This document shows positions 16,363-24,139 of a stretch of DNA of 36,545 bases, piece after piece. Origin of the DNA: an uncultured Mycoplasmatota bacterium (GTDB taxonomy: Bacteria; Bacillota_I; Bacilli_A; RF39; UBA660); NCBI GenBank assembly GCA_900545005.1, contig UQXO01000013.1, positions 1-36,545 of the forward strand, given 5' to 3'. The stretch's first letter is position 1; each line of letters opens with the position of its first letter. The notes beneath the pieces are model-generated. The model was not told the DNA's origin, did no database searches, and saw nothing but the letters and a program-made list of their open reading frames with translations. The translations under genes and the position numbers were made by a program.

Positions 16363-16883
16363 TCTGTAACCCCATAATTCTGCGTTTTATAACTATCACA
16401 AGATATATAACTTGTAACAACATAATCATTATCTTTAAACCCAACAACACTATAAGCATCACAAGTATTATTAGTCATATCATCTTTTATACTCTGAATA
16501 TACTTATCTTTAATCACATCAGATATCCTTATAATAATTTTCTCATCATCAGCAACTGTTATAGCATTTTCTTTTAAATAACGAATAGTAGCAGCATGTA
16601 ATTGACTTTCCTTAGTTTTGTAATACTCTGGAACAGTAACCGCAGAATTATTATTATCCTGGGAATCATCATCATTTGTACTATCATCATTATTATTAAT
16701 AGTTGAATCATCACTTGTAGTACTGTCTGTAATATTATTTAAGTTACCAGAATTACTAAAATCACTAGATAATTTCGAGGATAATTTATAAGCATTAAAT
16801 ATTGCTAACATTAAAAAAAGCAACAAAACGACAATGCATATTAACAATGTATTTAAACTCCAGCCTTTGTTATCTAAACGCAT
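16359..16883 (-). CDS. Prepilin-like membrane protein A
   Basis: The 174-residue protein begins MRLDNKGWSLNTLL, reminiscent of a prepilin cleavage site (KG followed by an aromatic residue), then a hydrophobic helix (about 10-33). A Ser/Asn/Asp/Thr-rich low-complexity linker (about 40-80) leads to a C-terminal domain with C141 and C162. That domain matches protein B: C-D-x-Y...YIS-C-x-x-Y-x-T-x-x-Y. The two are tandem paralogues that differ by the linker. The start has a GAGGTG site. The family is not named with certainty; a pseudopilin or pilin-like surface protein is the best guess. Confidence 0.7.
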   Translation of the reverse strand: MRLDNKGWSLNTLLICIVVLLLFLMLAIFNAYKLSSKLSSDFSNSGNLNNITDSTTSDDSTINNNDDSTNDDDSQDNNNSAVTVPEYYKTKESQLHAATIRYLKENAITVADDEKIIIRISDVIKDKYIQSIKDDMTNNTCDAYSVVGFKDNDYVVTSYISCDSYKTQNYGVTE

Positions 16884-16903
16884 AGTACTTCACCTCGAAA
16901 TAG

Positions 16904-16932
16904 ATTATATATCATTACCAATTTTTAAGCAA
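16904..16932 (-). promoter_or_regulatory. Possible promoter of the prepilin-like pair
   Basis: On the minus strand a perfect TATAAT (16904-16909) has TTGCTT 17 nt upstream (3 of 6 matches). The -35 lies in the T-rich tail of the rplL terminator. Confidence 0.5.
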
Positions 16933-16968
16933 GAAAAAACTGTGAATAACTAATTACTTATCCACAGT
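16933..16968 (-). terminator. Terminator of the rplJ-rplL operon
   Basis: On the minus strand ACTGTGGATAA pairs with TTATTCACAGT (11 bp with one G-U) around an 8-nt loop, then TTTTTT. Each arm carries a DnaA-box-like sequence (TTATCCACA and TTATTCACA). Confidence 0.85.
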
Positions 16969-16990
16969 CTAATTTATCATTGGTTTTAAA

Positions 16991-17365
16991 TTAGCAGTTA
17001 ACTAATTCAACAGTAGCACCAGCTTCTTCAAGTTGTGCTTTAACTTTTTCAGCTTCTTCAGCAGGAAGGTTTTCTTTAACATTTCCACCGTTATCAGCTA
17101 AAGCTTTAGCTTCAACAAGTCCAAGACCAGTTAATTCCTTAAGAATCTTGATAACAGCAATCTTAGTTGCACCAGCATCCTTTAATACAACATTTTTATT
17201 TGCAGCAGCAGCATTATCTTCACTAGCAGCAGGAGCAGCAGCAACAGCAACAGCAGATGGATCAACTCCAAATTCTTCCTTCATTGCATCAACTAATTCT
17301 TTAACTTCAAGAATAGTCATTTCTTTTAAACCTTCGATAAATTCTTCTTTAGTAAATTTTGCCAT
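16991..17365 (-). CDS. rplL: Ribosomal protein bL7/L12
   Basis: bL12 forms the flexible stalk that recruits translation GTPases. The 124 residues have an N-terminal dimerisation region (about 1-30), an Ala-rich hinge (about 36-55) and the C-terminal domain (KTTIAVIK-like stretch and GLGLVEAKALAD). It follows rplJ by 23 nt in the L10-L12 transcript, which ends at the terminator downstream. No rpoB follows, unlike in Bacillus. Confidence 0.97.
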   Translation of the reverse strand: MAKFTKEEFIEGLKEMTILEVKELVDAMKEEFGVDPSAVAVAAAPAASEDNAAAANKNVVLKDAGATKIAVIKILKELTGLGLVEAKALADNGGNVKENLPAEEAEKVKAQLEEAGATVELVNC

Positions 17366-17388
17366 ATTTTCTTTCCTTTCTTAACAAA

Positions 17389-17883
17389 CTATTTTTCTAA
17401 TTGTTCTGAGTATAAGTTCAATGCGATAGATAAATCTCTAACATATTGAATCATACCACCAGCAAGTTGTGTTAACAAGCCTTCACGAGATGGAATACTT
17501 GCATATTCATTAATCGTTTCAAGACTAGCAACATTACCACTAATGATACCTACTCTAATAGTGGCTTTTTCATGTTCTTTAGCAAATTTGCTTAGAACTT
17601 TAATTGGCTCTAGTAAAGATTCACCAAATACAATTGCGTTAGGTCCTTCTAAAAATGAATCTTCTATATTAATAGATAAATCATTTAAAGCACGTTTAAC
17701 AAGAGTATTCTTATAAATTTTTACTTCACCGTTAGCATCTTTTAAATTTCTTCTTAATTCAGTAAATTCAGCAACTGTTAATCCTTGATAAGAGAAGATA
17801 ATTACAGACTCAGAAGCCCTAATTTTATCACTTATTTCAGAAACAACTGCAGCCTTTGCTTCAAGAATTTTCTTACTTGCCAT
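17389..17883 (-). CDS. rplJ: Ribosomal protein uL10
   Basis: uL10 anchors the L12 dimers to the 50S stalk. The 164 residues include an N-terminal rRNA-binding domain (SYQGLTVAEFTELRRNLKD) and the C-terminal helix that binds L12. A recognisable L10 leader lies upstream. The L10-L12 complex controls its own mRNA in this family. Confidence 0.97.
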   Translation of the reverse strand: MASKKILEAKAAVVSEISDKIRASESVIIFSYQGLTVAEFTELRRNLKDANGEVKIYKNTLVKRALNDLSINIEDSFLEGPNAIVFGESLLEPIKVLSKFAKEHEKATIRVGIISGNVASLETINEYASIPSREGLLTQLAGGMIQYVRDLSIALNLYSEQLEK

Positions 17884-17910
17884 AGTTTTTTCCTTTCTAC
17901 AAATTTTATA

Positions 17911-17935
17911 TAAAAAAGCTTTCCAATCAGGAAAG
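17911..17935 (-). terminator. Attenuator-type hairpin at the end of the L10 leader
   Basis: On the minus strand CTTTCC pairs with GGAAAG around 5 nt, followed by a T-run. It sits between the L10 leader and rplJ, so it is a candidate conditional terminator that sets L12 output. Confidence 0.65.
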
Positions 17936-18003
17936 GATAAAGATTTTACTCTTTAATTTCCCTCGGTAAGATTTATTTTTATACTTACTGTCTTTGGTAT
18001 TTA
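17936..18003 (-). promoter_or_regulatory. L10 (rplJ) mRNA leader
   Basis: The minus strand reads ACCAAAGACAGTAAG near the 5' side and CTTACCGAGGG on the 3' side, which pair through GTAAG/CTTAC. This matches the known L10-binding leader (consensus AGACxGUAGG...CUUACxxCGAGG). It lies in the rplA-rplJ gap and probably lets L10-L12 sense its own abundance. Confidence 0.8.
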
Positions 18004-18027
18004 AGGCTTTTTTAACTTATTTAATAA

Positions 18028-18723
18028 TTAGATTCCAAATGAATTTTTATCTAATTTAATTCCAGGTCCCATTGTAGATGCTACAGAAATATTTTCAATG
18101 TAGTTTCCTTTAACAGTAGATGGTTTAACTTTAACAATTGTATTATATACATATGTTAAATTTTCTAGTAATTGTTCTTCAGTAAATGAAACTTTACCAA
18201 TAATTGTATGAACATTTCCAAATGAATCTGTCTTATAAGATACCATACCTTTTTTGATATCTTCAACAGCTTTAGCCGTATTCATAGTAACAGTACCAGT
18301 CTTAGGGTTTGGCATTAAACCTTTAGGTCCTAAAACACGACCAATTCTACCAAGTTGAGCCATCATATCAGGAGTAGCAACAATAACATCAAAATCAAAC
18401 CAATTTTCATTTTGGATTTTTTCAATCATATCAGTATCTCCAACATAATCAGCACCAGCATTCTTAGCAGCATTAGCAGCTTCACCCTTAGCAATAACTA
18501 AAACTTTTTTAGTCTTACCAGTACCATTAGGAAGTACAAATGAACCTCTTAATTGTTGATCAGCTTTTTTAGTATCTAAATTTAGCTTAATGGCAACTTC
18601 TACAGTACTATCAAATTTAGTAGTAGCAGTTTCTTTAACTAGCTTTATAGCTTCTTCTTTTGAGTATAATGTGTTCTTATCTACTTTTTTAGAAGCTTCC
18701 ACATACTTTTTGCCTTTTTTCAT
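18028..18723 (-). CDS. rplA: Ribosomal protein uL1
   Basis: uL1 forms the mobile stalk on the other side of the 50S subunit. At 231 residues it has the usual length. KADQQLRGSFVLPNGTGKTKKV and GLMPNPKTGTVT are family signatures. It follows rplK, and L1 commonly represses the L11-L1 mRNA, which fits the hairpin leader seen upstream of rplK. Confidence 0.97.
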   Translation of the reverse strand: MKKGKKYVEASKKVDKNTLYSKEEAIKLVKETATTKFDSTVEVAIKLNLDTKKADQQLRGSFVLPNGTGKTKKVLVIAKGEAANAAKNAGADYVGDTDMIEKIQNENWFDFDVIVATPDMMAQLGRIGRVLGPKGLMPNPKTGTVTMNTAKAVEDIKKGMVSYKTDSFGNVHTIIGKVSFTEEQLLENLTYVYNTIVKVKPSTVKGNYIENISVASTMGPGIKLDKNSFGI

Positions 18724-18779
18724 ACTAATTTCCTTTCTAATTGTGGTTTATTAGCGGAATGGAATTTATTTATTTGTAA

Positions 18780-19379
18780 TTACTTTTCTTCTGATTCTTC
18801 AGATTCGTTTGCTTTATCGTTAATTACTTCAACTTCACCCATAGTTGCATTCTTATTAGCTTCTTCAGCAGCCTCTAATTCAGCTTCACGCTTTGCAGCT
18901 TCAGCTTCTTCTAAAGCAGCTTCTTTTCCTTGTTCAGCTAGTTCTTTATCATTTAAGCCTTTAATAGCGACACCCATATTACGAGCAGTACCTTCAACGA
19001 TATTCATAGCAGCTTCTAAAGTATAGCAGTTTAAATCAGGTAACTTAGTTTCAGCAATTTCCTTTAATTGATCAACAGTTAAAGTTGCAACTACCTCATT
19101 AGCACCCTTTGTACTACCTTTTTGAATCTTAGCAGCTTTCTTAATTAAGAATGGAGCTGGTGGAGTTTTTAAAACAAAATCAAATGATCTATCATCATAG
19201 ATAGTGATAACGCATGGAAGAACATCTCCCATTTTATCTCTCGATGCATCATTAAACTTTGAACAAAAATCTTGTAAATTGATTCCTGCTGGTCCTAACA
19301 CAGTACCTACTGGAGGAGCTGGTGTTGCTTTACCGGCTGGAATTTGTAACTTAATTCTTTTTACGATTTCTTTTGCCAC
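18780..19379 (-). CDS. rplK: Ribosomal protein uL11 with acidic C-terminal extension
   Basis: uL11 is a stalk-base protein needed for factor binding and for the stringent response. I start it at the GTG at 19379, which follows AGGAGG by 8 nt (199 residues). Residues 1-140 match normal L11, including LQIPAGKATPAPPVG and GTARNMGVAIKG. The rest (about 142-199) is an extra tail, first an Ala/Glu-rich predicted helix (many EAA repeats), then a Ser/Glu/Asp-rich end. Canonical L11 proteins stop near residue 141, so the tail is unusual. It is not a frameshift artefact, because the frame is clean and the stop is near the start of rplA. Confidence 0.96.
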   Translation of the reverse strand: MAKEIVKRIKLQIPAGKATPAPPVGTVLGPAGINLQDFCSKFNDASRDKMGDVLPCVITIYDDRSFDFVLKTPPAPFLIKKAAKIQKGSTKGANEVVATLTVDQLKEIAETKLPDLNCYTLEAAMNIVEGTARNMGVAIKGLNDKELAEQGKEAALEEAEAAKREAELEAAEEANKNATMGEVEVINDKANESEESEEK

Positions 19380-19411
19380 GAAAAACACCTCCTATAAAAT
19401 ATTTGACGCGT

Positions 19412-19445
19412 AAGTGGTATGGGCATTCCGCACTCCCCTCCACTT
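19412..19445 (-). promoter_or_regulatory. Hairpin leader of rplK, candidate L1-binding site
   Basis: On the minus strand AAGTGG pairs with CCACTT around AGGGG...CCC, with unpaired purine-rich and GTGCGGAATG segments. Its place just upstream of the L11 ribosome site and its stem-with-internal-loop shape fit the L1 regulatory sites of L11-L1 operons. The assignment is by position and shape; I have not compared it to a model. Confidence 0.5.
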
Positions 19446-19499
19446 GATGCCTTACATATTAATTCGATATTGAATTTGTAACATATGTAATCGATAATG

Positions 19500-19528
19500 A
19501 TACTACCATAGTAATTAGAAAAAATCAA
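19500..19528 (-). promoter_or_regulatory. Promoter of rplK-rplA
   Basis: On the minus strand, -35 TTGATT (19523-19528), a 17-nt spacer, and -10 TAGTAT (19500-19505) with a TGG extension. It lies upstream of the rplK hairpin leader. Confidence 0.6.
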
Positions 19529-19630
19529 GCACAAAATTATCAATTTTTGCTAAAAAAGTCCTTTAACTTTAATACTAAGAATAGTAAACTAATCGCTACT
19601 CGATATTATAAAACTTTATTACTTAATATT

Positions 19631-19657
19631 AAAAAAGAACAACCAAAAAGGTTATTC
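19631..19657 (-). terminator. Terminator of secE-nusG
   Basis: On the minus strand GAATAACC pairs with GGTTGTTC (8 bp, one G-U) around TTTTT, followed by TTTTTT. It separates nusG from the rplK transcript. Confidence 0.8.
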
Positions 19658-19662
19658 TAATT

Positions 19663-20199
19663 CTAACTAATTTTGCTTACTTGGTTAAGTTCAACTTCAA
19701 CAGGAGTTTCTTGACCGAATAAATCAATTAAAACATTTAAGCGATTATTTTCTAAGTCAATGGTATCTACACTACCCATCATTCCCTTAAATGGACCGTC
19801 AACAATATTAACTTTATCACCAACTGCAAGTTCAGATTTAGCATCAATTCTTGACATTCCCATATCGGCTAAAATACGATCAATTTCTTGAGGCAATAAA
19901 GGAGTTGGTTTAGCCCCCTTACCACTTGAACCAATGAACCCAGTTACGCCTGGAGTATTTCTAACAATATACCAAGACTCATCAGACATTTTCATTTCTA
20001 CTAAAATATAACCAGGAAACATCTTCTTTTGTTTTTCTTTTTTTACACCATTTTTTACTTCAACTTCGGTAGTCTCTGGAATAACAATTCTAAAGATATT
20101 ATCTTGTAACCCCATTGATTCTATTTTAGATTCTAATTTTTCTTTTACTTTATATTCATGTCCACTATAAGTGTTAACAACATACCATTCTTTTTCCAT
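19663..20199 (-). CDS. nusG: Transcription elongation/antitermination factor NusG
   Basis: NusG binds RNA polymerase and links transcription to other processes. The 178 residues have the NGN domain (MEKEWYVVNTYSGHEYKVKE, about 1-110) and a C-terminal KOW domain (about 125-178, KVNIVDGPFKGMMGSVDTID). Its ATG overlaps the secE stop (TAATG), the usual secE-nusG pairing. Confidence 0.97.
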   Translation of the reverse strand: MEKEWYVVNTYSGHEYKVKEKLESKIESMGLQDNIFRIVIPETTEVEVKNGVKKEKQKKMFPGYILVEMKMSDESWYIVRNTPGVTGFIGSSGKGAKPTPLLPQEIDRILADMGMSRIDAKSELAVGDKVNIVDGPFKGMMGSVDTIDLENNRLNVLIDLFGQETPVEVELNQVSKIS

Positions 20200-20396
20200 T
20201 AAACTAATGCCCCCTTAATTAATGATAAAATTAAATTCAAAAGAGAAAAATAACCTGCCAATACTAGGCAAAAAACTATAGTTGCACAAGTATACTTAAA
20301 AATGTCCTTAATTTTTGGCCAACTTACTTTCTTCAATTCAAATTTTACAGCACTTAAATATGAATCTTTATTTGTTTTCTTTTCTTTTTTTGTCAT
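20199..20396 (-). CDS. secE: Preprotein translocase subunit SecE
   Basis: SecE clamps the SecY channel. The 65-residue protein has the short form with one membrane segment (about 36-58), preceded by the amphipathic VKFELKKVSWPKIKD stretch that is diagnostic. It is co-translated with nusG. No rpmG (L33) gene was found upstream of it, where Bacillus has one. Confidence 0.95.
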   Translation of the reverse strand: MTKKEKKTNKDSYLSAVKFELKKVSWPKIKDIFKYTCATIVFCLVLAGYFSLLNLILSLIKGALV

Positions 20397-20573
20397 AACT
20401 TAACCTCATACTATTTATTACTCAAATAGTAAAAATTCTTTCTTCCTTTATCTGATAATTTATTGTCAACTGATCAGATTTTTTAATTGAAATTTATTTC
20501 TAAATATAACTTTAAGTCATAGATTTAATATAAATTTCTAAAATAAAAACGCCAATCAGCGCACCACAGTTAA

Positions 20574-20602
20574 AATATACTATAAACAATGTAAAAATGC
20601 AA
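20574..20602 (-). promoter_or_regulatory. Promoter of secE-nusG
   Basis: On the minus strand, -35 TTGCAT (20597-20602), a 17-nt spacer, and -10 TATATT (20574-20579). About 170 nt of untranslated leader follow. It contains a conspicuous GTGCGCTGATTGGCG segment in AT-rich DNA; I found no convincing stem. Confidence 0.55.
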
Positions 20603-20645
20603 GTACTTTCCATTAACTTTTTTCACTTATAATTGGCTTCAAATC

Positions 20646-21284
20646 CTAGTATAACCCTGTTTTTAATATATCTTTACATTTTCTTCTAATTCGCTGAACA
20701 GTATTACTAACACTACTTAAACTCATTTTTAAAATTGATGCTACTTCTGGCTTAGTATAGCCGTAAATCAAAAGTTGAAATACTTCCCCTTCACTAGGTG
20801 TCAATATATTAAGACATTGGGTCGTAACATTTTCAATATTTTCTCTAGAAGTAATATTATTCAAAGGATTATTTTTATTATCATCACCAATCAATTCTTG
20901 TAAAGACATCTTATATTTATCATCATAAATATAATCAATTGATAATGAATCTTTAATAATTTTGCTTTTCTGCGTACCACCTTTTTTTAAAACATCTCTA
21001 ATTCTTCTTTCAACACACATTGTTATAAAAGTTGGCAAACCAGTGTTCTTAGCTTCATCATATTTTGCTAAAGCATCAGCAAACCCCAGCAACGCTTCTT
21101 GATAAAAATCTTTATACTCAAGTCCTAACTTATGACAATAAGGAACATATTTTTTTACTATAAGCGCAATAATATAATGATACTTTTCATACAAAATATC
21201 TTTAGCATCTTCATTTTCTTCTCCTAATAAATATAATAATTCATTGTCATTTGTAACTTCATATTCATTATAATTACTTTTCAT
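20646..21284 (-). CDS. Sigma-70 family factor, SigH-like
   Basis: The 212-residue protein has sigma region 2 (YKDFYQEALLGFADALAKYDE, then LPTFITMCVERRIRDVL) and region 4 (LTPSEGEVFQLLIYGYTKPEVASIL...SNTVQRIRRKCKDIL). Its position just downstream of mrnC-rlmB and upstream of secE matches sigH of Bacillus, the transition-phase and early-sporulation sigma factor. Sequence agreement with SigH is general rather than strong, so the symbol is left blank. It overlaps the rlmB stop (TAATG). Confidence 0.87.
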   Translation of the reverse strand: MKSNYNEYEVTNDNELLYLLGEENEDAKDILYEKYHYIIALIVKKYVPYCHKLGLEYKDFYQEALLGFADALAKYDEAKNTGLPTFITMCVERRIRDVLKKGGTQKSKIIKDSLSIDYIYDDKYKMSLQELIGDDNKNNPLNNITSRENIENVTTQCLNILTPSEGEVFQLLIYGYTKPEVASILKMSLSSVSNTVQRIRRKCKDILKTGLY

Positions 21285-21967
21285 TAACGAAACACAATGT
21301 CATAAATAAGAATAGCTGCTGCCACCGATGCATTTAAACTATTGACATGTCCTTTCATAGGTAAGGAAACAATCTCATCACAATTTTCTCTAACTAATCT
21401 TGATAAACCATTGCCTTCACTACCAACTATTAATAAAACTTTATCGCTATAATCACAAGTCTTACAAGAAACGCCATCAGCCTCAGCCCCATAAACGAAA
21501 AATCCATTATCTTTAAAATCATTCATAACTTTAACTAAATTATTAACTCTAGCAACATTAACGTATTCTAAAGCCCCCGTTGAAGTTTTCATAACCGTTT
21601 CATTAATATCGACACTACGATCTTTAGGAATAATAATTGACTGCACGCCAGCAGCTTCACAGGTACGAATAATTGCCCCAAAATTATGAGGATCTTCTAA
21701 ATGATCTAACATAACAACCAATGAATCATTATACATTGTTTTATAATCGGTATAATTATAATCGTCAATAATAGCCATTATTCCTTGATGATTGCCCTTA
21801 ACCATTCTATCCATTGCCTCTTTAGAAACCGATTCAAATTGAATCTTATTTTCTCTAATTGACTTCATAATACGCTCATCTTTCATATTACTAGTAATAT
21901 AAAGCTTTTTTACTTTTTTAGGATTAGATAAAACTTCATTTAAAACATTTTTACCATAAACTTTCAT
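21284..21967 (-). CDS. rlmB: 23S rRNA 2'-O-methyltransferase RlmB (TrmH family)
   Basis: RlmB methylates the ribose of guanosine 2251 in E. coli 23S rRNA. The 227 residues contain the SPOUT knot motifs DHLEDPHNFGAIIRTCEAAG, LIVGSEGNGLS and LNASVAAAIL. It is slightly short at the N-terminal substrate-binding domain (B. subtilis about 249). It starts inside the end of mrnC (17-nt overlap) and overlaps the sigma-factor start. Confidence 0.93.
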   Translation of the reverse strand: MKVYGKNVLNEVLSNPKKVKKLYITSNMKDERIMKSIRENKIQFESVSKEAMDRMVKGNHQGIMAIIDDYNYTDYKTMYNDSLVVMLDHLEDPHNFGAIIRTCEAAGVQSIIIPKDRSVDINETVMKTSTGALEYVNVARVNNLVKVMNDFKDNGFFVYGAEADGVSCKTCDYSDKVLLIVGSEGNGLSRLVRENCDEIVSLPMKGHVNSLNASVAAAILIYDIVFR

Positions 21968-22322
21968 ACTTAAAAACTTCCTCCATAATTTCTTTTATTC
22001 GACTTTCCTTTTCATTATAATATAGATACCCAAACAAACATTCAAACCCAGTAGCAATCCGATAGGTTACAATATCCGCATGTTTAGCCTTACTACCATG
22101 AGCATTTCTACCCCATTTAATGATTTCTTCCTCTTCCGAGGTTAAAAAGCCAAATTCACTTAATTTTTCATAGATTTTCCGCTGACTAACCGCACTTACA
22201 TATTTAAGACTTTCTTTTTGCAAATCTTTTAATTTACAGATATTTTTACTTATCAAAAATCTTCTTACATAAAATTCATAAATACAATCGCCAAGATAAG
22301 CATAGATTAAAGGACTTTTCAT
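21951..22322 (-). CDS. mrnC: Mini-ribonuclease III (MrnC)
   Basis: Mini-III is a dimeric RNase III-type catalytic domain without an RNA-binding domain. It trims 23S rRNA ends in Bacillus. The 123 residues have LIYAYLGDCIYEFYVRRFL (catalytic Asp) and KWGRNAHGSKAKHADIVTYR, the family core. It is the first gene of mrnC-rlmB-sigH-like. No cysS lies next to it, unlike in Bacillus. Confidence 0.95.
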   Translation of the reverse strand: MKSPLIYAYLGDCIYEFYVRRFLISKNICKLKDLQKESLKYVSAVSQRKIYEKLSEFGFLTSEEEEIIKWGRNAHGSKAKHADIVTYRIATGFECLFGYLYYNEKESRIKEIMEEVFKYESLW

Positions 22323-22339
22323 TTCACATCACGCCCCAA

Positions 22340-22368
22340 ATATTACCACATATTTTTTTAAAAGTAAA
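22340..22368 (-). promoter_or_regulatory. Promoter of mrnC-rlmB-sigma factor
   Basis: On the minus strand, -35 TTTACT (22363-22368), a 17-nt spacer, and -10 TAATAT (22340-22345) with a TGG extension. Only a short leader is left before the mrnC ATG. Confidence 0.65.
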
Positions 22369-22391
22369 ACTATTTTCATAAATTTCTACTT

Positions 22392-23282
22392 TTAATTTTT
22401 TAAAGATGCAGCAACATTCAAAGCCGCTTCGGCTCCACTAGCCATTGCCATTATTATCTGATAATATTCTCTTTTAATACTATCACCAACCGCATATAAA
22501 CCATTAACTTTAGTTTCATAATTTTTATCAACAATAATGTAGCCATTATTATCAAAGATATCAAAGTCCTTTAAATAAGATATATTAGGTTCATAACCGA
22601 TATAAATAAATAAACCAGTTACCCTTAATTCTTCCTTATCATTTAAAATTACACTCTCTAATTTCTCATTTCCATTTAACTTTGTTACCTTTGTATTATA
22701 AATAATTTCTACATTTTTATATAGTTTCAACTTATTCTCAAGTTCCTTTTCTATATGTAAAGAGTCTTTTCTAACTATCATATATATTTTATATGCAAAT
22801 TTAGCTAAATACATCGTCTCCTGAACCGCTGAGCGACCAGAACCAATTACCGCAATTGTTTGATTCTTAAAGAAAGCCCCATCACAAACAGCACAATAAC
22901 TAAGGCCTCTTCCTAAAAATTTTTCTTCATTAACTAATCCTAGTTTTTTAGCTTTACGCCCACTAGCAATAATTATTTTCTTCGTTTTATAATCCTTTTT
23001 TTCACCCTTAATCTCAAAAAAATCATTCTTCTTTTCTATACTTAATACTCCATCTAATTTATACTCTATTTCTAAACTATTTAGATGCTCATAAAGTTTA
23101 TAAGAAAAATCAGCCCCACTAATACCATACATTCCCGGATAATTATCAATTCTATCAATATAATTAATAATCCCTCCAGGCATATTTTTTTCTAAGCATA
23201 ATACTTTTAATCCGCTTCTTTTAGCATAGATAGCCGCACAAATCCCAGCTGGACCTAAACCTACTATTATTAAATCATACAT
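22392..23282 (-). CDS. trxB: Thioredoxin reductase-like flavoprotein
   Basis: The 296-residue flavoenzyme has the FAD-binding motif GLGPAGICAA (8-17), the redox pair C130-A-V-C133 followed by DG, the NADPH motif GSGRSAVQ and the end motif GLYAVGDS. These are the low-molecular-weight thioredoxin reductase features. It follows lgt by 10 nt. It probably reduces thioredoxin or a related disulfide carrier. Confidence 0.93.
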   Translation of the reverse strand: MYDLIIVGLGPAGICAAIYAKRSGLKVLCLEKNMPGGIINYIDRIDNYPGMYGISGADFSYKLYEHLNSLEIEYKLDGVLSIEKKNDFFEIKGEKKDYKTKKIIIASGRKAKKLGLVNEEKFLGRGLSYCAVCDGAFFKNQTIAVIGSGRSAVQETMYLAKFAYKIYMIVRKDSLHIEKELENKLKLYKNVEIIYNTKVTKLNGNEKLESVILNDKEELRVTGLFIYIGYEPNISYLKDFDIFDNNGYIIVDKNYETKVNGLYAVGDSIKREYYQIIMAMASGAEAALNVAASLKN

Positions 23283-23292
23283 TCAAAATCAC

Positions 23293-24105
23293 CTAAAATC
23301 TAATGTCTTTTTCCTCTTCTTTATTATATAAAGATTCATTTTTGTCTTTACGACTATTAATCATTAGCCAGAAAAGCCCAATTATAAACATCAAAGCCGA
23401 TACAATTTGAGCCACTTTAAAACTACCGAGCATCAAAGAATCAGTACGTTTGCCTTCAATAAAGAAACGCCCAATCCCATACCACATTAAATAAGTAGCG
23501 CTTAAAGTTCCAATTTTTGTTTTCTTGCTTTTCCTAATTATAAGCATAATTATAAAGCCTAATATGCACCATTCTGATTCATATAAGAACGTTGGTTCAT
23601 AGTAAACGCCATTGATATTCATTCCATTAATAATAAACTCTGGGATATATTTTTTCTGTAACGCTAAAAAAGTAGTCGCCGGACCATGAGCTTCCCCATT
23701 AAAGAAGTTTCCCCAACGCCCAATTGCTTGAGCTAATAATAAAGATGGACAAACAAAATCTAAGACTCTTGCTAAAGAAACATCGTATTTCTTACAATAC
23801 AAACACATCGTAATTAAACCAGCAATTAGGCCACCATGAATAGCAAGACCACCTTCCCAAATATATAATGCCGAAATTGGGTCACTAGCATAAACACTCC
23901 AATTAAAAATAACATAGTAAAGTCGTGCTCCAATTATCCCAAATATAAGCGCATAGAAAAACATATTAAAAAGAAAATCTGTATTAAATTTTAATCTCTT
24001 AGCCTCTTTTTCAGCAACCACATAGCCAAGTATTACGCCTAATAAAATTAATACCGAATACCATCTTATCTCGAAATTTCCAATTGTAAAAAGCACTGAA
24101 TTCAT
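23293..24105 (-). CDS. lgt: Prolipoprotein diacylglyceryl transferase
   Basis: Lgt adds diacylglycerol to the lipobox cysteine of exported lipoproteins. The 270-residue membrane protein has the signature GRWGNFFNGEAHG, an essential His in HGGLIAG, and about seven hydrophobic segments. An AGAGGA site precedes the start. A TGA TATAAT extended -10 (24131-24139) provides a promoter for lgt-trxB. The HPr kinase gene that often accompanies lgt is absent. Confidence 0.96.
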   Translation of the reverse strand: MNSVLFTIGNFEIRWYSVLILLGVILGYVVAEKEAKRLKFNTDFLFNMFFYALIFGIIGARLYYVIFNWSVYASDPISALYIWEGGLAIHGGLIAGLITMCLYCKKYDVSLARVLDFVCPSLLLAQAIGRWGNFFNGEAHGPATTFLALQKKYIPEFIINGMNINGVYYEPTFLYESEWCILGFIIMLIIRKSKKTKIGTLSATYLMWYGIGRFFIEGKRTDSLMLGSFKVAQIVSALMFIIGLFWLMINSRKDKNESLYNKEEEKDIRF

Positions 24106-24130
24106 CTTTATTCCTCTTTTCTTCTCCTTG

Positions 24131-24139
24131 ATTATATCA
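24131..24139 (-). promoter_or_regulatory. Extended -10 promoter of lgt-trxB
   Basis: The minus strand has a perfect TATAAT with a TGA extension. The -35 region is weak. It ends about 26 nt before the lgt ATG. Confidence 0.6.

Noticed and set aside
20397..20645. tRNA or L33 gene in the leader of secE
   Set aside because: I found no T-loop or CCA end, and no Cys-rich short frame on either strand.
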